A stretch of 64,000 nt of DNA. Origin: Mycolicibacterium sp. CBMA 247. GTDB lineage: Bacteria > Actinomycetota > Actinomycetes > Mycobacteriales > Mycobacteriaceae. Below the pieces are notes generated by a model that was not told the DNA's origin, searched no databases, and saw only the letters and a program-made list of their open reading frames with translations. The position numbers and the translations under genes are program-made. The DNA lies in contig NZ_VTGX01000001.1 of NCBI RefSeq assembly GCF_009729095.1, positions 124,001 to 188,000 on the forward strand, read 5' to 3'. Positions 17,990 to 25,762 of the stretch are shown here, in pieces (positions within the stretch are counted from its first letter, which is position 1; each line of letters begins with the position of its first letter).

Positions 17990-18244
17990 ATGTGCCTGGG
18001 AATCCCCGGCCAGGTGGTCCGGATGCTGCCGGGATACGGTGACCAGCTCGCGCTCGTCGACGTCGCGGGCGAGCACCGCAAGGTCAATGTCGGCATGCTG
18101 CCCGACGCCACCTTCGCACCCGGCGACTGGGTGATCATCCACATGGGTTTCGCGGTCGAGAAAACCGATCACGCCGGCGCCGAGGCCGCGATGCGCGGCC
18201 TGGAGCTGCTGGGCCGGGGCCGCGACACCGAGGCGCCACCGTGA
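17990..18244 (+). CDS. hypC: hydrogenase maturation chaperone HypC (copy 1)
   Basis: 84 residues. Starts MCLGIPGQVV; after removal of Met the N-terminal Cys2 holds the Fe(CN)2CO unit and binds HypD or the large-subunit precursor. The OB-fold-like body ends with FAPGDWVIIHMGFAVEK, followed by a longer helical tail. Its last four bases overlap the GTG of hypF. A second complete hypC lies 5.9 kb downstream. Confidence 0.95.
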   Translation: MCLGIPGQVVRMLPGYGDQLALVDVAGEHRKVNVGMLPDATFAPGDWVIIHMGFAVEKTDHAGAEAAMRGLELLGRGRDTEAPP

Positions 18245-20538
18245 CCGCGCGTCGCCGGCTGCGGATCGGCGTGCACGGAGTGGTCCAGGGCGTCGGCTTC
18301 CGGCCGTTCGTGTACACCACTGCGGCCACGCTCGGGCTGACCGGCTGCGTCCGCAACGACAGTTCCGGCGCCGTCATCGAGGTCGAAGGGACGCCCGGCG
18401 ATCTCGAGACATTCCTGCGGCGGCTGCGCACCGACCCGCCTGTCCTGGCGGTGATCGAATCCGTCGAAACCCAGCCGATGCCGGTCTCCGGCGGCACCGG
18501 ATTCACGATCGCCGATACCTCCAGGTCCGGCGGTGGCCGCACCCTGGCCTCCCCCGACGTGGCGATGTGCCCGGAATGCACTGCCGAGCAACGGGATCCG
18601 TCGAATCGACGCTACCGCCACGCCTTCGTCAACTGCACCAACTGCGGGCCCCGGTTCACCATCATCGCCGCGCTGCCCTACGACCGCGACGCCACCACGA
18701 TGGCGAGTTTCGCGATGTGCGCCGAATGTGCGCGCGAGTACGCCGACCCGGCCGACCGGCGCTTCCACGCGCAGCCCGTGTGCTGCCCGAGCTGCGGCCC
18801 GACGCTGCGATGGCAGGACGCCTCCGGTGCGCTCATCGGCGAAGCCGGGCTCCAGCACGCCCGGGAGTTGCTGGCCGGCGGAGCGATCCTCGCGGTCAAA
18901 GGCATCGGCGGCTACCACCTGGCCTGCGATGCTCAGAACGCCACCGCGGTCACCGAGCTTCGTCGGCGTAAACGCCGCGGCGACAAGCCGTTCGCGGTGA
19001 TGGTTCCCGACCTGCACACCGCGCGCGAGATCGCCGAGGTCGACGACACCGCGGCCCGCGTGCTGTGCGGACCGCAGCGGCCGATTGTTCTCGTACCCCG
19101 GTTGCCGGGTGCACCGGTCGCCGAATCGGTTGCGCCACACAACCCCGACCTCGGGATCCTGCTCGCCTACACACCGCTGCACGCCCTGCTGTTCGGACTA
19201 CCCGGCGATTCGCCGGGCCCGGCGGTTCTGGTGATGACGTCGGCCAATATCAGTGGCGAACCGATCTGCTTCTCCGATGACGACGCGTTGCAGCGGCTGT
19301 CACAGATCGCCGACGGATGGCTGATGCACGACCGCGAGATCCTGGTGCCCTGCGACGATTCGGTGGTCCGGGTCGCCGACGGCGAAGAGCTGCCCATCCG
19401 CAGATCCCGGGGATATGCGCCGCTGCCGGTCGCCCTACCGGTCGCGGTGCCGCCGACCCTGGCGGTGGGAGCCGATCTCAAGAACACGATCGCGGTGGCC
19501 GACCACGAGTACGCCTGGCTGAGCGCCTACATCGGCGATATGGACAGCCTGGCCACGTTGTCGGCGTTCGAGCGCGCAGTCCGCCACCTGGAGGCACTGA
19601 CCGGTGTCGAACCCGAAACATTGGTCTGTGACGCGCATCCGGGGTACCGGTCGAGCGACTGGGCTCATCGCAATGCCGGGCCCCACCCGGTACGCACGGT
19701 CCAGCACCACCACGCCCATATCGCCGCGGTGATGGCCGAACACGGCCTGGACGGAACTCACCAGGTGCTCGGATTCGCTTTCGACGGAACCGGGTACGGC
19801 CCCGACGGCACGGTGTGGGGTGGTGAGGTGCTGCTCGCCGACTACAAGGGCTTTCGGCGGGTTGCCCACCTCACCCAGGTACCGATGGCCGGCGGCGATG
19901 TGAGTGTGCTGCGCCCCTACCGGATGGCGCTCTCGCACCTGCGGGCGGCCGGGCTGCCATGGGATGCCGACCTGCCACCGGTCCGCGCGTGTCCGGACGA
20001 CGAACGCCGGACCCTGGCGCATCAACTGGCGACCGGTGCCGGCTGCGTTCCGACGTCGAGTATGGGCCGGCTGTTCGACGCGGTGTCGGCATTGATCGGG
20101 GTCCGGCAGACGGTTGCCTACGAGGCCCAAGCCGCGATCGAGCTGGAAGGGATTTCACGTAACACCGCGGCGGGCAATCGCCGGTATGCGTTCGAACTCG
20201 ACGCCGGCGCGGCACCCGTCACCATCGACCCGGCCCCGATACTCGCGGCGATCGTCGACGATATGCGCGCCGGCGTGACACCGGCGGCGATAGGTGCTCG
20301 ATTCCACCGCGCGGTCGCCGAGCTCATCGTCGAGCTGGCGCTCGAATTGGTGGATGCGAACGGTTGCGCGGGACAGCCGGTGGCGTTGTCCGGCGGGGTT
20401 TTCCAGAACCTCCTGCTGCTACGCCTGACCTTGGCCGGGCTGCGTGAAGCGGGCCTCCGGGTGATCACCCACCGCCGGGTGCCACCGAATGACGGCGGTA
20501 TCGCCCTGGGCCAGCTACTGGTCGGGAATGCGGGGTGA
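18241..20538 (+). CDS. hypF: carbamoyltransferase HypF
   Basis: 765 residues, GTG start overlapping hypC. Makes the cyanide precursor by moving a carbamoyl group from carbamoyl phosphate to HypE. Domain order: acylphosphatase-like (VHGVVQGVGFRPFVY, residues ~8-95); zinc-finger pairs CPEC, CTNC, CAEC and CPSC (~105-190); YrdC-like nucleotide-binding domain (~200-375, GGYHLACDAQN, KRRGDKPFAVM, MTSANISGEPI); Kae1/TobZ-like carbamoyltransferase domain with HHHAHIAAVMAEH and AFDGTGYGPDG (~400-765). Full length with all motifs intact. Confidence 0.97.
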   Translation: MTARRRLRIGVHGVVQGVGFRPFVYTTAATLGLTGCVRNDSSGAVIEVEGTPGDLETFLRRLRTDPPVLAVIESVETQPMPVSGGTGFTIADTSRSGGGRTLASPDVAMCPECTAEQRDPSNRRYRHAFVNCTNCGPRFTIIAALPYDRDATTMASFAMCAECAREYADPADRRFHAQPVCCPSCGPTLRWQDASGALIGEAGLQHARELLAGGAILAVKGIGGYHLACDAQNATAVTELRRRKRRGDKPFAVMVPDLHTAREIAEVDDTAARVLCGPQRPIVLVPRLPGAPVAESVAPHNPDLGILLAYTPLHALLFGLPGDSPGPAVLVMTSANISGEPICFSDDDALQRLSQIADGWLMHDREILVPCDDSVVRVADGEELPIRRSRGYAPLPVALPVAVPPTLAVGADLKNTIAVADHEYAWLSAYIGDMDSLATLSAFERAVRHLEALTGVEPETLVCDAHPGYRSSDWAHRNAGPHPVRTVQHHHAHIAAVMAEHGLDGTHQVLGFAFDGTGYGPDGTVWGGEVLLADYKGFRRVAHLTQVPMAGGDVSVLRPYRMALSHLRAAGLPWDADLPPVRACPDDERRTLAHQLATGAGCVPTSSMGRLFDAVSALIGVRQTVAYEAQAAIELEGISRNTAAGNRRYAFELDAGAAPVTIDPAPILAAIVDDMRAGVTPAAIGARFHRAVAELIVELALELVDANGCAGQPVALSGGVFQNLLLLRLTLAGLREAGLRVITHRRVPPNDGGIALGQLLVGNAG

Positions 20539-20542
20539 AGCC

Positions 20543-21292
20543 ATGACCGCACTGCCGACACAGCACCTGCCCGCGGGATACCAGCTGTTCGCCCGATATG
20601 CCTTCCCGCCCAACGAACTCGGGTACTGCGGTCCCGCGGATCCGGCAGCCATGCGCGGTGACAATCCGGCCGAACTCGCCTCACGTGCACGGGAATTCGA
20701 CGGCGCCTGGCCCTATCTGCATGCGATCGCCGAGGCAACCGGCACCGTCCCGCTGGACCCGGAGGTGGTTCGCAGTTACTGGGTCGGCGGGCCGCTCCTG
20801 GACCGGGTAGATCCGATCGTCCTGCTGGCCCAGCTGCGGGTGGCGTTCCAGGGTCAGGTGACCGGAGGGCTCGACACGGTGACACGTGCCGGGACCACTG
20901 CCGGCGCCGTACTGGCCCACCACAGCTTCCACGTGTTCGTCGTCTACCCGTGGATCCGATTCCTTGACCGGGATCCGGGCACTGCCCTGCAGGTGCTGCA
21001 GAACTGCCGGATCCGTTGGGGCACAGTCACAGCTGTCGAGGATGAGCACGTGGCGCTCGAGTCCTGCCCGCTGATGCTGGATGACAGCCGCCTCACGATC
21101 GGTGAGCCCGTCACCGAACGGGTCCGGTGGAGCAAGGACGGAAAATCCCTGACCACCCGGCCCGCACCGGGTGACACCGTGTCCGCGCACTGGAATTGGG
21201 TGTGCGACACGCTGACGCCCGACGAGACCTCGGCGCTGGCAGATGCCACCCGCGCCACCCTCGACCTGGTGAACAAAGGAGGTCGACCATGA
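20543..21292 (+). CDS. DUF6390-like hydrogenase-operon protein
   Basis: 249 residues from ATG 20543 (MTALPTQHLPAGYQLF), chosen because earlier in-frame Met codons lie inside hypF. Soluble, with FARYAFPPNELGYCGPAD near the N-terminus, an HHSFHVFVVYPWIRFL motif near residue 130 and a beta-rich C-terminal part. The His-rich hydrophobic motif hints at a ligand pocket, but no known enzyme signature is present. It overlaps the next gene (ATGA). Function unknown; conserved placement between hypF and the SIS genes suggests maturation. The family name is from memory of similar clusters. Confidence 0.72.
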   Translation: MTALPTQHLPAGYQLFARYAFPPNELGYCGPADPAAMRGDNPAELASRAREFDGAWPYLHAIAEATGTVPLDPEVVRSYWVGGPLLDRVDPIVLLAQLRVAFQGQVTGGLDTVTRAGTTAGAVLAHHSFHVFVVYPWIRFLDRDPGTALQVLQNCRIRWGTVTAVEDEHVALESCPLMLDDSRLTIGEPVTERVRWSKDGKSLTTRPAPGDTVSAHWNWVCDTLTPDETSALADATRATLDLVNKGGRP

Positions 21293-22050
21293 GTTCTACG
21301 GCACCGAACGTCACTACACCCACCGCGACAGGGCCGGCGGGCGCGCCCTTCGTGAACACGGATCTGGCGGCCGATCTGGCCGCCGCAGCGCTCGACGTGG
21401 CCCGTAAGTTCCACGACGGTGCCACGCTGTGGGTGATTGCGCCCCAATGGGAACCGCACGCCCATCACGTGGCGGTCGAGTTCGTCCATCCGGTGATCGT
21501 CGGCAAGCGCGCGCTGCCCTCGGTCGCGCTGGTCGAGCCGGATCCGGTGGCCCAAGCCAGAGTCGCCAGTCAGCCCGGAGACCTGCTCATGGCGGTAGCC
21601 TCGGCCGACCAGCCGGCCGCGGTCGACGCCATGCGGCGGGCCGCCGCATGGGGCGTCACGACGTTGTGGATCGGCTGCGGCCCCCGACCGCCGGCCGGCG
21701 CCGCCCACCACATCCTGTGGGTCGACTCCGACGACCCGATGGTCCCGGCCACCGGCCGGTTCGTCCTGATCTACCACCTGTTGTGGGAGCTCACCCATGT
21801 GTGCTTCGAACATCCAGGCCTGTTGACGCCCGCGCACGAAGACACCGGGCACGCCTGCGTCACGTGCGGCGACGAAGGGCGTCCGGCCGAAGTCGTGATC
21901 GCACCCACCGAAGCGGGTGGGCGGGCGCTGGTCCGCAGCGCTGCCGGAGAGGAATGGGTGGACACCGCAATGCTCGATCGGGTCACCGTCAACGACCTGA
22001 TCCTGGTACATGCGGGTACGGCAATCGCGCTGATGACAGAAGGCAGGTGA
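21289..22050 (+). CDS. SIS-like domain fused to a C-terminal HypC-like domain
   Basis: 253 residues. ATG 21289 has an excellent AAAGGAGG at 21275-21282, and its TGA overlap couples it to the previous gene. Residues ~20-175 look like a sugar-isomerase (SIS) fold: ALDVARKFHDGATLWVIAP, QPGDLLMAVASADQPAAVDAM, AAAWGVTTLWIGCGP. From ~185 a HypC-like module follows: CVTCGDEGRPAEVV in the place of CLGIPGQVV, and VTVNDLILVHAGTAIALM matching LRVGDWVLVHVGFAMAKI of HypC. The Cys is internal, not N-terminal, so it cannot act exactly like HypC Cys2. No function is established. Confidence 0.75.
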   Translation: MSSTAPNVTTPTATGPAGAPFVNTDLAADLAAAALDVARKFHDGATLWVIAPQWEPHAHHVAVEFVHPVIVGKRALPSVALVEPDPVAQARVASQPGDLLMAVASADQPAAVDAMRRAAAWGVTTLWIGCGPRPPAGAAHHILWVDSDDPMVPATGRFVLIYHLLWELTHVCFEHPGLLTPAHEDTGHACVTCGDEGRPAEVVIAPTEAGGRALVRSAAGEEWVDTAMLDRVTVNDLILVHAGTAIALMTEGR

Positions 22051-22053
22051 ACC

Positions 22054-22758
22054 ATGACCCAGCACGTCACCGGACCCGAAGCCGGACCTGGTTCGGAGAG
22101 CACCGGCTTCCTCTACCCGTTCATCGAATCCGAAGAGACCGACGTCCGTGCACTACTCGACGACCTGGCCGGCTCGGCGCGTAGCAAGGCCGCCGAAAGC
22201 GCCCGGCTACAACAGGAATCACTGCAGGAGTACGCCCCGGGCCTGAACGCGGCGGGGACCGCGATGGCCGACCGGTTCCTGCGCGGGGGGCGCCTGTACA
22301 CCCTGGGGAACGGTGGCAGCTCCACCGATGCGGCCACGTTGGCGTCCCTGTTCAGCCGGCCCGCGCTAGGACGGCCGGTGGCGGCCTGGTCCCTTGCCTC
22401 CGACGAGGCGGTGGTCACCGCGCTGGGCAACGACGTGGGTTTCGACCTGATCTTCAAACGCCAGATCATCGCCCACGCCCGCGATCGCGACATCGCCATC
22501 GCACTGTCGACGTCGGGCAACTCCGAAGACCTCATGACGGCGATCACCGAGGCCAAGCAGCGCGGTGTGCTCAACATCGGATTCTCCGGGCACGACGGCG
22601 GACGGATGGCCATCGTGTCCGGAGAATCCGGTGATCTGGACTTCTGTTTCACCGTGCACAGCCAGAGCATTCATCGCATCCAGGAGAGCCACGCGATGCT
22701 CGGTTACCGGCTGTGGACAGTGGTGCAGCAGCAGATGTCGCGGGCGTACGCATCATGA
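22054..22758 (+). CDS. SIS domain protein (GmhA/DiaA-like) in hydrogenase operon
   Basis: 234 residues. A complete SIS fold: LYTLGNGGSSTDAATLASLF (phosphosugar-binding loop), WSLASDEAVVTALGNDVGFD, ALSTSGNSEDLMTAITEAK (second SIS signature) and a C-terminal helix with HRIQESHAMLGYRLWTVVQQ. This resembles sedoheptulose-7-phosphate isomerase GmhA and DiaA. A heptose role is unlikely here; the gene is locked between the SIS/HypC fusion (3-base gap) and hypE (ATGA overlap), so it probably serves hydrogenase maturation, perhaps as partner of the fusion protein. Confidence 0.85.
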   Translation: MTQHVTGPEAGPGSESTGFLYPFIESEETDVRALLDDLAGSARSKAAESARLQQESLQEYAPGLNAAGTAMADRFLRGGRLYTLGNGGSSTDAATLASLFSRPALGRPVAAWSLASDEAVVTALGNDVGFDLIFKRQIIAHARDRDIAIALSTSGNSEDLMTAITEAKQRGVLNIGFSGHDGGRMAIVSGESGDLDFCFTVHSQSIHRIQESHAMLGYRLWTVVQQQMSRAYAS

Positions 22759-23855
22759 GCACCGTCGCGGCCTCAACCGCAGCCCAACGCGAGGACCGCG
22801 TGCTGGAGCGGATCGAAAAGTTCCGTCAGCGACGTCCACGACTCATCGACGAGGTCGTGACCATGGCGCACGGCGCCGGCGGGAAATCCTCGGCCGCACT
22901 GGTCGACGCGGTCTTCGTCGAGGCGTTCCGCAACCCCGAACTCGAGCAACTCGGGGACGCAGCCGTGCTGCGCACCCCTTCCGGTGACACCCTGGCGTTC
23001 TCCACCGATTCGTATGTGGTTGCACCACATCGCTTCCCGGGCGGTTCCATCGGACATGTCGCAGTGCACGGAACCATCAACGACCTGGCGGTCTCGGGCG
23101 CCCGTCCGCAATGGTTGTCCGCGGGCTTCGTCATCGAGGAAGGCTTCTCGATCGCCGAGTTGCGCGAGATCGTCGCCGATATGAGCGAGGCCGCCGCGCG
23201 CGCCGGGGTCCAGATCGTCACGGGCGACACAAAAGTCGTCGGCAAGGGCGCCGCCGATGGGATGTACATCTGCACGGCCGGTGTCGGAGTGGTGCCCGCG
23301 GGCAGACACCTGTCGCGCGAGAACGTCCGCCCCGGGGACCGGGTACTGCTGTCGGGCACGATCGGCGACCACGGAATGGCGGTCATGCTGGCGCGTGGCG
23401 ACCTGGCCATCGACGCCGACATCGCCTCCGACACCGCACCTCTGCACGAACTCGTCGAGATTCTGCTGGCTGCCGCACCGTCCACCCGGTGGATGCGCGA
23501 CGCCACCCGCGGAGGTGTCGGCACAGTGTGCAACGAACTGGCCAAGGACTCACCGTTCGCGGTGATCCTCGATGAGGACCGCATTCCCATCGAGCCACAG
23601 GTTGCGGGTGCCTGCGACTTACTGGGCATCGACCCCCTCTACGTCGCGAACGAAGGGAAATTCCTCGCGATCGTCGCCGCCGATGAGGCGGACGCCGCGG
23701 TCACCGCGCTGCACGCACACCCGCAGGGCGCCCGCGCCACGGTGGTCGGTGAGATCGTCGCCGAGCCGCCCGGGATCGTCGCGCTGCGTACGGCGTTCGG
23801 CGGCAGCCGGATCGTCGACATGCTCGTGGGTGATCCGCTCCCCCGGATCTGCTAG
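22755..23855 (+). CDS. hypE: hydrogenase maturation factor HypE
   Basis: 366 residues. ATP-dependent dehydration of the carbamoylated C-terminal Cys to a thiocyanate, giving the CN ligands. The C-terminus is PRIC, with the required last-residue Cys366. PurM-like fold motifs: VTMAHGAGGKSS, GDAAVLRT, HGTINDLAVSGARP, VTGDTKVV, MRDATRGGVGTVCNELA and PLYVANEGKFLAIV. The N-terminus has a ~30-residue basic extension before the conserved start. Overlaps the SIS gene; followed 16 bases later by hypC2. Confidence 0.97.
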   Translation: MSTVAASTAAQREDRVLERIEKFRQRRPRLIDEVVTMAHGAGGKSSAALVDAVFVEAFRNPELEQLGDAAVLRTPSGDTLAFSTDSYVVAPHRFPGGSIGHVAVHGTINDLAVSGARPQWLSAGFVIEEGFSIAELREIVADMSEAAARAGVQIVTGDTKVVGKGAADGMYICTAGVGVVPAGRHLSRENVRPGDRVLLSGTIGDHGMAVMLARGDLAIDADIASDTAPLHELVEILLAAAPSTRWMRDATRGGVGTVCNELAKDSPFAVILDEDRIPIEPQVAGACDLLGIDPLYVANEGKFLAIVAADEADAAVTALHAHPQGARATVVGEIVAEPPGIVALRTAFGGSRIVDMLVGDPLPRIC

Positions 23856-23871
23856 GTGAAAGGAGCAGTCC

Positions 23872-24144
23872 ATGTGTCTGGGTATTCCCGGCCAGGTGGT
23901 CGACATCGTCGACGCCGAGGCCCATCTCGCCAAGGTCGACGTCAACGGTGTGCGCCGGACCATCAGTGTGCGTCTGCTCGCCGATGACAATCTGCGGGTC
24001 GGCGACTGGGTGCTGGTGCACGTCGGATTCGCGATGGCCAAGATCGACGAGCGCGAGGCGACGCTGACGCTGGATCAGGTGCAGAAAATGGGTGCCGACT
24101 ACACGATGGAGATCGACGCCTTCAATTCCTCCGAAATCGCCTGA
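23872..24144 (+). CDS. hypC: hydrogenase maturation chaperone HypC (copy 2)
   Basis: 90 residues, MCLGIPGQVVDIVDAEAH, with the essential Cys2 and the closing LRVGDWVLVHVGFAMAKI motif. AAAGGAG (23861-23867) lies 4 bases upstream of the ATG. Placed directly before hypD, its partner in building Fe(CN)2CO, so this copy may work with HypD while copy 1 escorts HhyL, or the two may be redundant. The two copies are clearly diverged beyond the shared ends. Confidence 0.95.
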   Translation: MCLGIPGQVVDIVDAEAHLAKVDVNGVRRTISVRLLADDNLRVGDWVLVHVGFAMAKIDEREATLTLDQVQKMGADYTMEIDAFNSSEIA

Positions 24145-24161
24145 CGCAAAGGGGTTTCCGC

Positions 24162-25286
24162 ATGAAGTTCGTTGACGAATTCCGGGACCCGGCCGCCGCC
24201 CGCGCCCTGGTGAAAGCCATCACCAAGCTTGCCGCCGGTGGCGAGTTCAAATTCATGGAGGTCTGCGGCGGTCACACCCACACCATCTATCGGCACGGGA
24301 TCGAGCATCTGCTCCCGGAGTCGATCGAGCTGGTCCACGGCCCCGGATGTCCGGTGTGTGTGATTCCGATGGGCCGGGTGGATGACGCGATGTGGCTCGC
24401 CGAGCAGCCCGGCGTCATCTTCACCACATTCGGCGACATGATGCGGGTACCCGGGTCCAACGGCAACCTGATCGAAGCCAAAGCCCGCGGTGCCGACGTC
24501 CGGTTCGTCTACTCACCGCTCGACGCACTCAAGATCGCCCGCGACAATCCCGAACGCCACGTGGTGTTTTTCGCCGTCGGGTTCGAGACGACGGCGCCGT
24601 CGACCGCCGTCACGCTGGTGCGGGCCCGCGCGCTCGGCGTCGACAACTTCAGCGTGTTCTGCAACCACGTCACCATCGTCCCGCCGATCAAAGCCATCTT
24701 GGAGTCACCTGACCTGCGGCTTTCGGGATTCCTGGGGCCCGGGCACGTCTCGACCGTGGTGGGTCTGCGCCCCTACCGTTTCGTCCCCGCCGTCTACGGC
24801 AAGCCGATCGTGGTGGCGGGCTTCGAACCGCTCGACATCCTGGCCTCGGTGCACATGCTGCTGCGCCAGATCCGCGACGGCCGCTGCGAGGTGGAAAACC
24901 AGTACACCCGGGTGGTACGGCCGGAAGGCAACGTCGCAGCGCTGCGGCTGATGGCCGAGACCTTCGAGCTACGGCCGCATTTCGAATGGCGCGGACTCGG
25001 GTTCATCTCGCAGAGCGCACTCAAGATCCACCCGGACTACGCCGATTACGACGCCGAGCTGATCTTCGACATGCCCGGGGTGCGGGTGGCCGACCCCAAG
25101 GCCTGCCAATGCGGCGAGGTACTCAAGGGCGTCATCAAACCGTGGGAGTGCAAGGTGTTCGGGACGGCGTGTACCCCGGAAACCCCGATCGGCACCTGCA
25201 TGGTGTCCCCCGAGGGTGCGTGTGCGGCGTACTACAACTTCGGCAGATTGCATCGCGAAACCGCGCAGCTGTTGCTGCGGCATTAG
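24162..25286 (+). CDS. hypD: hydrogenase maturation factor HypD
   Basis: 374 residues. Scaffold where the Fe(CN)2CO unit is built with HypC. Conserved motifs: CGGHTHTIYRHG (Cys35), GPGCPVCVIP (Cys63, Cys66), GFETTAPST, FCNHVTIVPPIKAI and LGPGHVSTVVGLRPY. The C-terminal [4Fe-4S] site is CQCGEVL ... WECKVFGTACTPE ... GTCMVSPEGACAAYY. Last gene of the hydrogenase block; no clear terminator follows before the convergent small membrane gene. Confidence 0.97.
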   Translation: MKFVDEFRDPAAARALVKAITKLAAGGEFKFMEVCGGHTHTIYRHGIEHLLPESIELVHGPGCPVCVIPMGRVDDAMWLAEQPGVIFTTFGDMMRVPGSNGNLIEAKARGADVRFVYSPLDALKIARDNPERHVVFFAVGFETTAPSTAVTLVRARALGVDNFSVFCNHVTIVPPIKAILESPDLRLSGFLGPGHVSTVVGLRPYRFVPAVYGKPIVVAGFEPLDILASVHMLLRQIRDGRCEVENQYTRVVRPEGNVAALRLMAETFELRPHFEWRGLGFISQSALKIHPDYADYDAELIFDMPGVRVADPKACQCGEVLKGVIKPWECKVFGTACTPETPIGTCMVSPEGACAAYYNFGRLHRETAQLLLRH

Positions 25287-25297
25287 CCCCTACGAGA

Positions 25298-25501
25298 TCA
25301 GCGACGCCAGTTCGGAAAGTTGTCGAGATCCCGCAGCGTCATCACGAACCCGACTGCGCCGACGGCAATGGCCAGGAAATACCCGATGGCCGCCTGCCAT
25401 CCAGTCAGTGCGGACGCGACCAGCCAACACAGCAGAACCGCAGCGATCACCAACAGCACGCCGTAGAGCGGCGTTCGCATCGGATGGTCACCGAGACCCA
25501 T
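25298..25501 (-). CDS. small two-helix membrane protein
   Basis: 67 residues from ATG 25501; an upstream TTG at 25534 would add 11 residues. Two hydrophobic helices (LYGVLLVIAAVLLCWLVAS and AAIGYFLAIAVGAVGFVM) are followed by a short polar tail RDLDNFPNWRR. Convergent with hypD, 11 bases between. Function not known. It marks the right edge of the hydrogenase insertion. Confidence 0.65.
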   Translation of the reverse strand: MGLGDHPMRTPLYGVLLVIAAVLLCWLVASALTGWQAAIGYFLAIAVGAVGFVMTLRDLDNFPNWRR

Positions 25502-25558
25502 AACACCGGTATACGCCGAAAATGCGAACGGCAAAAGCCGCCCGAGCTCAAAACTGGT

Positions 25559-25753
25559 TCACCATTGATCGCGCGGGACGTCGAAGTCCGCGCACAACGC
25601 CCGCCACACCGTGCGTGGCTCCACCCCGGCCTCGATGGCCTGCGCGGCGGTGCGGCCATCGAGAGCGGTGAGCACATGGTCGACGAGCAGCGAGCGACCC
25701 CGCATCGAGCCGAACTGGCCGTCTACGAGGTCATTGAATTCCGTCAACCGCAC
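25559..25753 (-). CDS. DUF3046 protein (Rv2738c type)
   Basis: 64 residues, MRLTEFNDLVDGQFG ... TVWRALCADFDVPRDQW, the full DUF3046 family length. In M. tuberculosis the orthologue is a close neighbour of recA, so its position here ~16 kb away marks the far border of the hydrogenase block. Role unknown. Read with the glycosyltransferase gene, which lies upstream on the same strand (9 bases between). Confidence 0.9.
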   Translation of the reverse strand: MRLTEFNDLVDGQFGSMRGRSLLVDHVLTALDGRTAAQAIEAGVEPRTVWRALCADFDVPRDQW

Positions 25754-25762
25754 GGGCCCAAC

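Noticed and set aside
25287..25560. Attachment site or repeat marking the right edge of the hydrogenase block
   Set aside because: No direct repeat shared with the 9460-9660 region and no integrase or tRNA gene nearby.
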